Assembly: GCA_031404815.1 (NCBI GenBank) | Contig: JANNIH010000152.1 | Location: 1 to 64,000, forward strand | DNA from: DASYKS01 sp031404815 | Lineage (GTDB): Bacteria > Acidobacteriota > Thermoanaerobaculia > Multivoradales > UBA5704 | Reading direction: 5' to 3' | DNA length: 64,000 bases | In this document: positions 28,756 to 38,148 of the stretch, piece by piece | How positions within the stretch are numbered: position 1 is the first letter of the stretch | Layout: each line of letters opens with the position of its first letter | The notes under the pieces: generated by a model | Databases searched by the model: none | Seen by the model: only the letters and a program-made list of their open reading frames with translations | What the model was told of the DNA's origin: nothing | Made by a program: the position numbers and the translations under genes

Positions 28756-30273
28756 TTAGCGCAAACGTTCCAAGAAGGACGACAGATTCTGCGGCGAATC
28801 GGCCAGCCGGCGCCAGCGCTCGCGCCCCTCTAGAAGCTCCGACGCGGTGTCGATCTCCGCCGGAGAGTCTGGTGGCGACTCGATTGGAATCCAAAGGCCG
28901 GCCAGGAACTTCTCGGTCTGCTCGGCGCGCTCAATCAGCCCCCGAGCGGGCGCGAGATCGTCGGTCGAATCCCACCAGATTCCGGCGCCGACGCAGAGCG
29001 GCAAGACGTTCTCGGCCCGGGCCTGCGTCTTGCCGTCGAACGCGAGCAGGTGGAGGGCGACTTCACCACCCGCGCAATTCAACTTGACGCTGCCGCCGCG
29101 CTCGCGCGCGATCGACTCCAAGCGCTCCCACCAACCCTCGACCGGCGGCGCCCAGGCGCCCAAACGGGCGATGAATCGATGCCAGGCGCCGGCCGAAGCG
29201 AGGAGCAGGATGTGGGTGCTCGCGATCTGCCTCGACCTGGGGTAGAGCCGATCGAGAGCGGCGACGCAGCGCGCCTGCTCGCGGCGCGCCTCGGCGGCGG
29301 CATCCGTCGAGGTCAGCAGCCCCATCTCCGCGAGGGTCGCAAGCAGCAGATCGACCGTGATCGGCGCCGCGAGCCCCCGCTCGTGGAGCGCCCGCCGGGT
29401 CGTGCTCACCACTGCGGCCAATGCGCCGAGCGCGCGCTCACCGCCGGGGCTGAGCAGCTCCGGCGGCAGCTCGATCGCGACACCTGCGTTGAGCTTCACC
29501 GATTCGTCCCACTCCGGCAGATGGCCGACCCGGCGCGCCATCTCGTCGGCGAGCCAGGCCGACGTCATCAACAGACTCGCCACCTCCATCGGTCGCGCCT
29601 CGGGAGGTACCCGCGGCAGCTCGTCGAAGAACCGGAACGTCCCTTCCGGGCTGGTGAGCGCCACGAGCGCCGCCTCTTCGCCGATCAGCGATACAGCGCC
29701 CCGCTCGCTCATCTCGACGTGGATCAGATGCCCCTGGCGAAGGAACAGGTCAATCGTCACCGCCGCCCGCTCGATCGAGATCCGACCGGATCGGCCGCCG
29801 CGCTCCAGAGCTTGAAGCAGGTCCCAAAGCGGATAGGCCGAGAGCGAACCCGACAGCTGGTGGCTCGGCGCGGGCGTTGGGGCCACAGCCGCCGGGGTGT
29901 CGCCGGGCCGATCGGCGACCATGTTGCGCACCCGCAGCAGCAGCTCTTCGGGCTCGAACGGCTTCGCCAGATAGTCGTTGGCGCCTTCCCTCAAACCGCG
30001 CACGCGATCCGAGCTCTCACCATGCGCCGACAGGATCATCACCGGCAGGTCGCGATGGCGGGGCGAAGCGCGCATCCGTCGGAGCAGCTCGAGCCCAGAG
30101 ATCTCGGGCAGCGAGAGGTCGAGGATCACGCCGTCGAACGCGTGACGGTCGAGCAGCGCTTCGACCCGGCCCGGATGCGAAGCGGTCTCGACCTCGAAGC
30201 CCGCGCGACGGAGGGTCAGCTCGACCAGGAGCAGAATGTCCGGATGGTCATCGACCGCGAGAATGCGCCGCAT
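28756..30273 (-). CDS. Response regulator with DUF4388 and GTPase-like tail
   Basis: 505 residues. A receiver domain (MRRILAVDDHPDILLLVELT; phospho-acceptor Asp in ILDLSLPE; switch Lys in LAKPFEP) occupies about 1-125. A DUF4388/PATAN domain (HQLSGSLSAYPLWDLLQALE) follows, then a helical part and a C-terminal region (THILLLASAGAWHRFIARL) with faint likeness to a small-GTPase-type fold lacking nucleotide motifs. It is likely an adaptor controlled by an unlinked histidine kinase, as in gliding or polarity systems of related phyla. The start is unsure: the ATG at 30273 fits the domain, though the ribosome site is distant and the frame is open upstream. Confidence 0.82.
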   Translation of the reverse strand: MRRILAVDDHPDILLLVELTLRRAGFEVETASHPGRVEALLDRHAFDGVILDLSLPEISGLELLRRMRASPRHRDLPVMILSAHGESSDRVRGLREGANDYLAKPFEPEELLLRVRNMVADRPGDTPAAVAPTPAPSHQLSGSLSAYPLWDLLQALERGGRSGRISIERAAVTIDLFLRQGHLIHVEMSERGAVSLIGEEAALVALTSPEGTFRFFDELPRVPPEARPMEVASLLMTSAWLADEMARRVGHLPEWDESVKLNAGVAIELPPELLSPGGERALGALAAVVSTTRRALHERGLAAPITVDLLLATLAEMGLLTSTDAAAEARREQARCVAALDRLYPRSRQIASTHILLLASAGAWHRFIARLGAWAPPVEGWWERLESIARERGGSVKLNCAGGEVALHLLAFDGKTQARAENVLPLCVGAGIWWDSTDDLAPARGLIERAEQTEKFLAGLWIPIESPPDSPAEIDTASELLEGRERWRRLADSPQNLSSFLERLR

Positions 30274-30479
30274 CGGAGACGCACTCGGCGTTACTCCTTC
30301 GAGGCCGAACGAAGCGTTCGCAGAACCGGGAGCTCTTTCGGTGCTGTCCAGGCCCTCGTCGAATGGTCGATTCACCGCTTCCCGACTCCGTATCATCAAT
30401 CCTCGCCGCATCCTCTAGAGGGCACCCGAGCCGGCCGAGATCGGCACTCACCAGACCCAAAGCTCAAGGCCAGAGGTAC

Positions 30480-32966
30480 TTATCCTATCCGCTTTCGGGC
30501 GGAACCCTTCGCTTCGAGCGCTCGGCCCCGTCGCAGCTCGGCTTCGGCCTCCGACGATCGGCCCGAGCGCTTCAGCACATCGGCGAGCACATAGTGCCCG
30601 AGCGCGGCGAACGGGGAGTCGGAATCGAGCGCCAAGCCGCGCCGCGCCTCGGCGGCGGCGCCCGCCATGTCCCCCACTTGAAGTAGGGATTGGGCATGGT
30701 AGAAGCGGCCGACCGCGAATTTCGGGTCGGCGCCCACCGCGCGCCCAAACGCGGTTTCGGCCTCACGCGGCTCACCCCGGCGGGCGAGCAGGCGCCCGAG
30801 ATTGAACCACGCCTTGTAGGCATCGGGGTAGTTGGCCACCTCCTCTCGGTAGGCCCGCTCGGCGGCAGCGACATCCCCTTCGGCTTCCAGCACCAACGCC
30901 TGGTTGTAGCGCGCGTGGCGCGCCTTGGCATCGATCGCGAGCGCCCGATCGAGGGCCGCTTTGGAGCCGACGAAATCCTGCTTGCGAAACGCCACCACCG
31001 CCCGACCGACCTCGGCGCGCGCGGTGGCCGGTTCGATTTCCAAGGTGCGTTTGAACCAGCGTTCCGCATCCTCGTCACGTCCGGCATCGGCGAGCACCTG
31101 GGCCAACCGGTAGGCGATCTGGCCGTTGTTCGGATCCTGGTCGAGGAATCTGCGATAGCCGAGCACCGCGTCGTCGATCCGGTCGGTCGCGACCAGGGTA
31201 TCGGCGAGCCCGATCATCGCGTAGTCGTGATCCGCCCGCCGGGCGAGGGTCTGGCGAAAATCCGCCGCCGCGGCCGCCCATTGGCGTTGCTGAAACTTCG
31301 CGTTGCCACGCCCGAACCAGGCGTCGATCACCTCCGAATCGCGCGCGAGCACCTGATCGTAAGTCGCGATCGATTCGTTGAGCCGCCCCGTGGAGAGTTC
31401 CTCGCGCGCCCGGGTCATCAGGTTGTAGACCTCCAACCGATCCTTGGGGTCGGGCAGCTCGCGGAAGCTCTTGCCGGCGGCTACGTCGCCCATCGAGCCG
31501 ACGTAGCCCAAAGCCGCGAGTTTGCGCAGCGTCTCCTCGTCCTCTTCGACCGGCGCGGCGCTCCTTGCGATCTTGGGGTTTGCCGCGCGCTCCCGCTCGA
31601 TCGCCGCATCGATCTCGCGGTCGAGCGCGGCGAGCCGGCCGCGCAGCTCGGCCACCGTGCGCCGCTCGGTCGCCGCCACGTTTCGCAGCTCGCCTGGATC
31701 GGCCGCCAGATCGTAGAGCTCCGGGCGCGGCGCTTCGATGAAATGCCAGCGCTCGGTCCGGATCGCGCGCAGCTCGCTCCAGCCGTAGTGAAAGCGCGGG
31801 TAGAACGCCTCGCTGTAGCCCGCCTCCGGATTCTTCGCTGCCGCGGCGCTCCCGCCGGTAAGAAGCGGGACGAGGCTCCGCCCTTGGCCGCCCAGAGCGT
31901 CGTCCGCGCCGGTCAACCCGAGCAGCTCGAGCAGAGTGGGCGCCAGGTCGACGTTGCGTACCACCGACTCGACTCGCCGGCCGGCCAGCTCGGCGTACGG
32001 CCCGGCGAGCAGGAACGGCACGTGCGTGGTCGGCTCGTAGATGAAAAATCCATGGCCATGCTCACCATGTTCGCCCAGGCTCTCGCCGTGATCGGCGATC
32101 ACCGCGACGATTGTCTTCTCTTGGAGCCCGCGAGCTTCGAGGCCCGCGACCAGCCGGCCGATCAGCTCGTCGGTCCAGGCGATTTCACCGTTGTAGGGCC
32201 GCCCTTTGTAGCGCGTGGCGAACGGCTCCGGCGGATCGTAGGGCGCATGCGGGTCGTAGAGATGGACCCACGCGAAGAACTTCTCGTCGGGTTTTCGCGC
32301 TTCGATCCACTGGAGAGCGTGGCCGACCGTGACGTCGCCGCGCCGCTGGATGTCGCCCATGCTCATGGTCTTGAATTTGGCCAGATCGAAGTCGTCGAAA
32401 TAGGTCTCGAACCCCTGGGCGATCCCCCACCGATGATCGAGAACATAGGCCGAAACGAACCCGGCCGTGGACCAGCCGCGGGCCGCGAGCCGTTCGGCGA
32501 GCGTCGTCTTCTCCGCGTCGAGGCGAAACCCGCCGTTGTCGCGTACACCATGCGCCGCGGGCAGCTCGGCGGTCATCAACGAAGCGTGCGACGGCAGGGT
32601 GAGGGCAACCGGCACGATCGCGCGTTCGAACAGCACCCCGCGCGCGGCGAGCGCATCGAGGTTCGGGGTCGCCACATCCTTGGCGCCATAGCAGCCGAGC
32701 CGGTCGGAGCGCGTGGTGTCGAGCGTGACCAGCAGAACGTTCAAGTCGCCGGGCGCCAGGCCGCCCGGCAGGCCGCCGAGGAGCCCGCCTCCGCGGTGGA
32801 ACAGCAGCCAACCGAGCGCGCCGGCCACCGCGAGCGCCGCACCTAGACCCCAAGCGAGGATCCGCCAGTTGGGGCGCAGCGAAGCGCGCGGTGCGCCCGG
32901 CGACGGCGGACCCTTCACCGGCACAGGCGATGCGGACGGAGTTTCGCGCGGACGGGAGCGGGCCAT
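30480..32966 (-). CDS. Membrane-anchored alkaline-phosphatase-superfamily enzyme with TPR tail
   Basis: 828 residues. One membrane span (about 34-56) is followed by a sulfatase-type catalytic domain (NVLLVTLDTTRSDRLGCYG to about 400; metal ligands in VTLDTTRSD and IADHGESLGEHGEHGHG). At the nucleophile position the sequence is LTLPSHASLM: Thr in place of the Cys/Ser that becomes formylglycine in true sulfatases, so a phosphotransferase or phosphodiesterase activity is likelier. From about 530 to 810 there are at least seven TPR units, suggesting a protein-binding scaffold in the periplasm. Substrate unknown. Confidence 0.85.
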   Translation of the reverse strand: MARSRPRETPSASPVPVKGPPSPGAPRASLRPNWRILAWGLGAALAVAGALGWLLFHRGGGLLGGLPGGLAPGDLNVLLVTLDTTRSDRLGCYGAKDVATPNLDALAARGVLFERAIVPVALTLPSHASLMTAELPAAHGVRDNGGFRLDAEKTTLAERLAARGWSTAGFVSAYVLDHRWGIAQGFETYFDDFDLAKFKTMSMGDIQRRGDVTVGHALQWIEARKPDEKFFAWVHLYDPHAPYDPPEPFATRYKGRPYNGEIAWTDELIGRLVAGLEARGLQEKTIVAVIADHGESLGEHGEHGHGFFIYEPTTHVPFLLAGPYAELAGRRVESVVRNVDLAPTLLELLGLTGADDALGGQGRSLVPLLTGGSAAAAKNPEAGYSEAFYPRFHYGWSELRAIRTERWHFIEAPRPELYDLAADPGELRNVAATERRTVAELRGRLAALDREIDAAIERERAANPKIARSAAPVEEDEETLRKLAALGYVGSMGDVAAGKSFRELPDPKDRLEVYNLMTRAREELSTGRLNESIATYDQVLARDSEVIDAWFGRGNAKFQQRQWAAAAADFRQTLARRADHDYAMIGLADTLVATDRIDDAVLGYRRFLDQDPNNGQIAYRLAQVLADAGRDEDAERWFKRTLEIEPATARAEVGRAVVAFRKQDFVGSKAALDRALAIDAKARHARYNQALVLEAEGDVAAAERAYREEVANYPDAYKAWFNLGRLLARRGEPREAETAFGRAVGADPKFAVGRFYHAQSLLQVGDMAGAAAEARRGLALDSDSPFAALGHYVLADVLKRSGRSSEAEAELRRGRALEAKGSARKRIG

Positions 32967-33021
32967 GGACTGTTATCGTACCAGCGCCGCCCCAGGCCGA
33001 CCGGAGAACCCGAGGTCCAAA

Positions 33022-34248
33022 ATGTCCGCAGCCAACCCAAAGATCGGCGCCGTGTTCGGCAGCCACGAAGAACAGACCTTGAACCAGCTGCGCGAGGTCG
33101 CCGTCCGCGCCGAGCGGGTGGCCCTGATGGCCGACGGCCACCTCGGCTATGTCATGCCGATCGGCGGCGTCGCGGCCTACAAGAACCAGGTCTCGGTGGT
33201 GGGGGTCGGTTTCGATATCGCGTGCGGCAACTGCGCGATCCGCACCGACCTGCTCGCCGCGCGGTTCGAACATCGCGACCTGGTCCGTTTCGCCGACGAG
33301 ATCGCGGCCGAAATCTCGTTCGGCGTCGGGCGCAAGAACCGCTCCGATGACGCACCGATCGACCATTCCGTGTTCGAGGATGCGGCCTGGCAGGGGATTC
33401 CGGCGCACCATCGCGGCAATCTGCGGGAAAAAGCGCGCACCCAGCTCGGCACAGTCGGCAGCGGCAACCACTACGTGGACGTGCTCGTAGATGACGACGG
33501 CTTCCTCTGGGTCGGCGTCCACTTCGGGTCACGCGGCTTCGGCCATACCGTCGCCTCGGGTTTCCTCGCGATCGGGGCGGGCGAGCCGTGGGGCACCCGG
33601 GTGCCCGAGACCGAGGTGCTGTTCGATCTCTTTTCCCCTGCGGGAGACGCCTACTACCACCTGATGGAACTCGCCGGCCGCTACGCCTACGCCGGGCGTG
33701 AGTGGGTGGCGCGCAAAGTGGTGTCGATCCTCGGCGGGGAGGAGACCGACCTGGTGCACAACCACCACAATTTCGCCTGGCGGGAGCAGCACGGCGGCGA
33801 GGAGCGAATCGTCGTACGCAAAGGGGCGACCCCGGCGTTTCCCGGCCAGCGCGGCTTCGTCGGCGGCAGCATGGGGGACGACTCGGTGATCCTCGCCGGG
33901 AGCCGGAGCGACTCGCCTGCGGTGCGCGCGCTCCAGGAAGACTCGCTCTACTCGACCGTCCACGGCGCCGGACGCGTGATGTCGCGCACCCAGGCGGCGG
34001 GCAAGCGGAACCGCAAGACCGGCGAGGTGATCCGGCCCGGCCTGGTGACGCCGCGAATGATGGCTGAATGGCTCGACGCCAAGGGGGTCGTTCTGCGCGG
34101 CGGCGGGCTCGACGAATCGCCTCACGCCTACCGGCGTCTGCCCGACGTGCTCGCGGCGCAAGGGGAGACGATCGAGGTCCAAACGACCCTTCGGCCGTTG
34201 ATCGTGGTGATGGCCGGCGCCGACGAATTCGACCCGTACAAGGATTGA
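33022..34248 (+). CDS. rtcB: RNA-splicing ligase RtcB
   Basis: 408 residues. Conserved metal ligands appear in ADGHLG (near 37), DIACGN (Cys68), GSGNHYVD, VHFGSRG and HNHHNFAW, and the guanylated His lies in VHGAGRVMSR. RtcB joins RNA ends bearing a 2',3'-cyclic phosphate or 3'-phosphate to 5'-OH ends using GTP and Mn2+. It stands alone: no RtcA, RtcR or archease gene is next to it, so it is not in the E. coli-type operon. ATG 33022 has GAGG six bases upstream. It is divergent from the sulfatase-like gene. Confidence 0.95.
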   Translation: MSAANPKIGAVFGSHEEQTLNQLREVAVRAERVALMADGHLGYVMPIGGVAAYKNQVSVVGVGFDIACGNCAIRTDLLAARFEHRDLVRFADEIAAEISFGVGRKNRSDDAPIDHSVFEDAAWQGIPAHHRGNLREKARTQLGTVGSGNHYVDVLVDDDGFLWVGVHFGSRGFGHTVASGFLAIGAGEPWGTRVPETEVLFDLFSPAGDAYYHLMELAGRYAYAGREWVARKVVSILGGEETDLVHNHHNFAWREQHGGEERIVVRKGATPAFPGQRGFVGGSMGDDSVILAGSRSDSPAVRALQEDSLYSTVHGAGRVMSRTQAAGKRNRKTGEVIRPGLVTPRMMAEWLDAKGVVLRGGGLDESPHAYRRLPDVLAAQGETIEVQTTLRPLIVVMAGADEFDPYKD

Positions 34249-34322
34249 CCCGGGACCTGCAAGATCCCGATAGAAGCAGGTGGCGCTTTCCGCTACTCTG
34301 GCCAATCGTTTCGGAGAGTTCC

Positions 34323-36548
34323 ATGCGCCTACTCTTCACCAGGACGCTACGTCTCGCGCTCGTCGCGATCGCAGTTTCAGCACCGCTGCCGGCGCAGGCC
34401 CTCGCCAGCCGCGCGGTCGAGAACCTCTCCGCCTACGCCCAGCTGCTCGGCGTAGTCCGCTTCTTCCACCCGAGCGACGAAGCCGCCACCGCCGACTGGA
34501 GCCGGTTTGCTGTGGCGGGTGTCGCCGCGATCGAACCCGCGCCCGATGCGGCAACGCTCGCCCGCTCGCTGGAAGCGTTGTTCCATCCGCTCGCGCCGAC
34601 GTTGAGGGTCTATCCCACCGGCGCGCGGCCCGATCTGCCCTTTGCCCTACCTCCCTCTTTGGGCCGGAGGATCGTCGTCTGGCGCCATTTCGGCGGCAAG
34701 TTCGAGGGAACCTCGAAGGCGTTCCGCAGCCTGCGAATCGACAACCAGAGTCCGCCGTTTGGCACCTTGCTACAAGCGATCGCACCGGGAGACCTTCACG
34801 GACGACGCATCCGCTTGCGCGCCCGGGTGCGCACCGAAATCCAACCCCAAGGGCGATTCCAGCTCGGCCTGCGCATCGATCTCCCGGGTGGCCGCGCGGG
34901 ATTTCTCGACAACATGGCCGATCGCCCGATCGCGGGAACCACCGGCTGGCGCACGGTCGAGATCGAAGGAGAGGTCGCTCCGGACGCCGAGCGGATCGTC
35001 GTCCTCGCCGTCTTGACCGGCTTGGGGAGAGTCTGGCTCGACGAAGTTTCGATCCAGCCGCGGACCGGCCGAACCACCCAGAGGCTCGCCAACGCCGGCT
35101 TCGACGAGGGCGAGCCCGGCACCGAGCCCGCCGGCTGGTACTTCCCTTACGAGTCGATTGGCGCGGGCTACCACCTCGACCTCCTACACGGCGCCCCCTG
35201 CTCGTTGGACGGCTGCGTGAAGCTGGCGAGCGACGCGGTCGCAGCGCCCCGCTTCGGCAGCCCCGACGAGCCGCTCGAGCTCGACCTTGGAGGTGGCGTC
35301 TCCGCCCGGGTGCCCATCGCACTCTGGGCCGACGCGGTGGGCACGCTCCCTCACGCCGCCGCGAACCCTCCACCCCCGTGGGCCGTGATCGATCCGACCC
35401 TCGATACCCGGGAGACCCGGCTCGCCGCCCTACTGCTCGGTTGGGGCAACCTCGCCCATTTCCACCCGACGCTCGATCTGTCAGGGACCGAATGGGTCGC
35501 GGCCCTACGGATGGCTCTGCCGGAAGCGCTTTCCGCCTCGGACCGCGAGGCGTTCCGCCGCGCGCTCCGGCGGCTGCTCGTGCCGCTCCGCGATCCGCTG
35601 GCCAACGACGTCGTCCAACGCGACGACCCGCCTCCGGCTTGGCTGCCGATCGAATGGGAGTGGATCGAGAATCGTCTGGTCATCGATGCGATCTACCGCG
35701 AGGTTGGAGACCTCCGCAGGGGAGACGTGGTGCTGGAGGTGAACAGCCGCCCTGCGGCCGAGGCCCTCGCCGATGCCGAGGCACTCGTCTCCGCGCCCAC
35801 GCCGGAAGCTCGGCGCGCGCTGGCGCTCCAGCTCCTCGCGACGGGCGACCCCGGCAGCACGGTGAGCTTGCGCGTCGAGGATTCCACAACACCGGCGCGC
35901 AAGGTTTCGTTGACCCGCCCCGTAAGGGGAAGCGCCGCGGCTCCTCCGGTGCCCAATCCGATCACCGAGCCACGCCCCGGCATTCTCTACGTTGATCTCC
36001 GGCGGATGAAGGACGCGGATTTCGAGAAGTCCCTCCCCCGGCTCGCCGCGGCGAAGGGCATCGTCTTCGACTTGCGCGGCTGGAGCGAGGTCACGATCCT
36101 GCTCGTCTCCCACCTCACCGCCAAATCGCTCGACGCCCTCACCTGGGAGGTCCCGGTCTACCAGTTGCCCTACCGACAGGACCCCCGCTTCCTCCATACA
36201 GTCAACCGCGTCGAACCGCGAGCGCCGCGCCTCAAAGCCAACATCGCCTTCCTGGCCGACGCCCGCACGTTTCAGAATAGCGAACGCCTGCTGGAAACGA
36301 TCGCCACCCACCGCCTCGGCGAAATCGTCGGGGCGCCGACCGCCGGCAACGTCGGCAACCCCAACTGGAGCGAGCTGCCCGGCGGCTGGACGATCGCCTG
36401 GACCGGCCGCCGCGCGCTGCGCCGCGACGGCACGCTGTTGAACGGCGTGGGGATTGTCCCGACGATCCCGGCGGAACGGACCTTGAAAGGGGCGCTCGCA
36501 GGGCGAGACGAGGTGATCGAGCGGGGGTTGGCGGTGGTTTCGCGGTGA
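34323..36548 (+). CDS. Secreted S41-peptidase-like protein
   Basis: 741 residues with a Sec signal peptide (PLPAQALASR, cut near 26). The N-terminal region (LLGVVRFFHPSDEA) and a carbohydrate-binding-like beta domain (about 140-280) are followed by a PDZ-like stretch and a C-terminal S41 fold (GILYVDLRRMKDADFEKSLP; GIVFDLRGW; EIVGAPTAGN). The usual TASASE nucleophile motif appears as TFQNSE, so one of the serines is lost and activity is doubtful. It may be a secreted protease or a binding relative. The start has GGAGAG directly upstream. It ends 19 bp before vsr, which converges on it. Confidence 0.75.
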   Translation: MRLLFTRTLRLALVAIAVSAPLPAQALASRAVENLSAYAQLLGVVRFFHPSDEAATADWSRFAVAGVAAIEPAPDAATLARSLEALFHPLAPTLRVYPTGARPDLPFALPPSLGRRIVVWRHFGGKFEGTSKAFRSLRIDNQSPPFGTLLQAIAPGDLHGRRIRLRARVRTEIQPQGRFQLGLRIDLPGGRAGFLDNMADRPIAGTTGWRTVEIEGEVAPDAERIVVLAVLTGLGRVWLDEVSIQPRTGRTTQRLANAGFDEGEPGTEPAGWYFPYESIGAGYHLDLLHGAPCSLDGCVKLASDAVAAPRFGSPDEPLELDLGGGVSARVPIALWADAVGTLPHAAANPPPPWAVIDPTLDTRETRLAALLLGWGNLAHFHPTLDLSGTEWVAALRMALPEALSASDREAFRRALRRLLVPLRDPLANDVVQRDDPPPAWLPIEWEWIENRLVIDAIYREVGDLRRGDVVLEVNSRPAAEALADAEALVSAPTPEARRALALQLLATGDPGSTVSLRVEDSTTPARKVSLTRPVRGSAAAPPVPNPITEPRPGILYVDLRRMKDADFEKSLPRLAAAKGIVFDLRGWSEVTILLVSHLTAKSLDALTWEVPVYQLPYRQDPRFLHTVNRVEPRAPRLKANIAFLADARTFQNSERLLETIATHRLGEIVGAPTAGNVGNPNWSELPGGWTIAWTGRRALRRDGTLLNGVGIVPTIPAERTLKGALAGRDEVIERGLAVVSR

Positions 36549-36567
36549 CCTGGGGACGCCTGGCGGG

Positions 36568-36999
36568 TCAAGCCCCCCTGAGATCATCGGGCGCATTTTC
36601 GACCAAACACCTCTGGATCTCGTCGACGACGCGATCGAGTTCCTTCTCTACCTCGCATTCCCAGACGCGCACAACCTTCCAGCCTTTCGCTTCCAGCATC
36701 TGATTGTTCCTCGCGTCTCTTGCGCGGTTTTTCTCGATCTTGGCGACCCAGAACGCCGCGTTCTCGGCGGGCTTCGTGTAGTGCCGGGGACAGCCGTGCC
36801 AGAAACAGCCGTCGACGAAGACAAGAAGCCGCTTTCCCAGAAACGCGAGATCCGGCTTCGCCTTCTCAACGCGCTTCCGAATTCGATACCTCAGGCCGGC
36901 CTTCCATAAGGCCCGGCGTAGCCGGATCTCGGGCGCCGTGTCCTGGTTCCGGACCGACCGCATGATTTCGCTACGCTTCTCTTTGGTGAACTGATCCAC
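36568..36999 (-). CDS. vsr: Very-short-patch-repair-type endonuclease
   Basis: 143 residues starting from GTG (MDQFTKEKRSEIMRSVRNQD matches the family start). The key segment KPDLAFLGKRLLVFVDGCFW holds Asp50 and Asp63, followed by HGCPRH with His68 and His73, and the C-terminus has GWKVVRVWECE. Vsr nicks DNA 5' of T:G mismatches made when 5-methylcytosine deaminates, so it pairs with a cytosine methylase; that enzyme is divergently encoded 92 bp away. Vsr-like proteins also occur as restriction components in some systems. The local sequence is less GC-rich than its flanks. Confidence 0.92.
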   Translation of the reverse strand: MDQFTKEKRSEIMRSVRNQDTAPEIRLRRALWKAGLRYRIRKRVEKAKPDLAFLGKRLLVFVDGCFWHGCPRHYTKPAENAAFWVAKIEKNRARDARNNQMLEAKGWKVVRVWECEVEKELDRVVDEIQRCLVENAPDDLRGA

Positions 37000-37046
37000 G
37001 GAAGGCCCGTCAGGTAGGGGTGAAAAACAGTGAACGGCCGACCCAT

Positions 37047-37058
37047 CCAGTATACTGG
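37047..37058. promoter_or_regulatory. 12-bp palindrome with -10-like TATACT between vsr and methylase
   Basis: CCAGTATACTGG is a perfect palindrome and contains TATACT at 37051-37056, 36 bases before the methylase GTG. It could be a -10 element overlapped by an operator, fitting the need to time methylase expression in modification systems. No second copy was seen nearby. Confidence 0.45.
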
Positions 37059-37091
37059 CGGACTGCCCTGGTTAGAGGTTAGACTTACGCC

Positions 37092-38138
37092 GTGAACGGC
37101 ACGTCCCAACCTACGGCAATCGACCTCTTTTCCGGCTGCGGTGGCCTGACCACCGGGCTGAAGCGTGCGGGCTTTCGCGTACTCGCCGCAGTGGAATGCG
37201 AGGCCGGGGCACTAGAAGCCTACCGCGCGAATCATTCGGAAGTCCTCCACGTCTACGATCAGGACATCCGGAAGGTGGCCGGGGCCAAGGTGCTCGAAGA
37301 TCTCGGGCTCGAACGAGGGGGTCTCGATCTCCTCGCAGGATGCCCCCCCTGTCAGGGTTTCTCGCGGATGAGGACGCTGAACCGAAGGGAAGCTGTCGAA
37401 GATGAACGCAACGAACTGGTGCGCGAGTACCTCCGTCTCGTCGGTGAGCTTCTCCCCCGAGCCCTGATGTTCGAGAACGTCCCCGGCTTGGCCAACGATC
37501 CGAGGTTTTTGGACCTCTTGGCGGCGATCCGCGACCTCGGCTACAACGGGAAGCACGCGGTGCATAACGCAGCAGATTTCGGTGTTCCCCAACGTCGGCG
37601 CCGCCTGATCCTGCTGGCCGCCCGTGGCGCAAGGGTCGAGATGCCGCGCAAGATCCCCTCAGAGGATCGGCGAACCGTTCGATCCGTCATTGGAAAACTC
37701 CCCACCCCTGGAACAAGCGGCGACCCGGCACACGATGTGACCGAAACCCGTAGTCCGGGGATCGCCGACCTCATCCGGTTGGTCCCTCACGACGGAGGGA
37801 GTCGCGAAGACCTTGGCCCCGACCGCATACTGGGCTGCCATATTCGGTGTGACGGGTTCCACGATGTGTACGGCAGGATGCATTGGGACGAGGTCTCACC
37901 GACGATCACCGGCGGTTTCGTCAATCCCTCAAAAGGGCGTTTCCTTCATCCGGTACAGGATCGGTGTGTGACTCCGCGAGAAGCCGCGCTCCTCCAGACG
38001 TTCCCACCGGACTACCTGTTTCCCATGAAACGAGGGAAGTATCCGGTGGCAACTATGATCGGGAATGCGTTTCCTCCCGAACTTGCCCGCCGTCACGCCA
38101 CGGCTATCGCGGAAGCCCTGGGTTCCGCACCGAATTGA
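37092..38138 (+). CDS. DNA (cytosine-5-)-methyltransferase
   Basis: 348 residues from GTG. All main motifs are present: DLFSGCGG (11-18, SAM binding), GCPPCQGFS with catalytic Cys87, ENVPG (128-132), PQRRRR (166-171), then a target-recognition region (about 190-285), SPTITGGF and IGNAFPPELA near the end. It transfers a methyl group to C5 of cytosine; the site cannot be predicted. It pairs functionally with vsr. The stop lies 10 bp from the stop of the receiver-domain gene on the other strand. No standard type II restriction enzyme gene is visible beside it. Confidence 0.96.
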   Translation: MNGTSQPTAIDLFSGCGGLTTGLKRAGFRVLAAVECEAGALEAYRANHSEVLHVYDQDIRKVAGAKVLEDLGLERGGLDLLAGCPPCQGFSRMRTLNRREAVEDERNELVREYLRLVGELLPRALMFENVPGLANDPRFLDLLAAIRDLGYNGKHAVHNAADFGVPQRRRRLILLAARGARVEMPRKIPSEDRRTVRSVIGKLPTPGTSGDPAHDVTETRSPGIADLIRLVPHDGGSREDLGPDRILGCHIRCDGFHDVYGRMHWDEVSPTITGGFVNPSKGRFLHPVQDRCVTPREAALLQTFPPDYLFPMKRGKYPVATMIGNAFPPELARRHATAIAEALGSAPN

Positions 38139-38148
38139 TTCACCGGCG

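Noticed and set aside
36568..36999. Vsr as the restriction nuclease of the locus
   Set aside because: It keeps the residues of mismatch-repair Vsr and pairs naturally with a cytosine methylase; a restriction role is possible but not supported by sequence alone.
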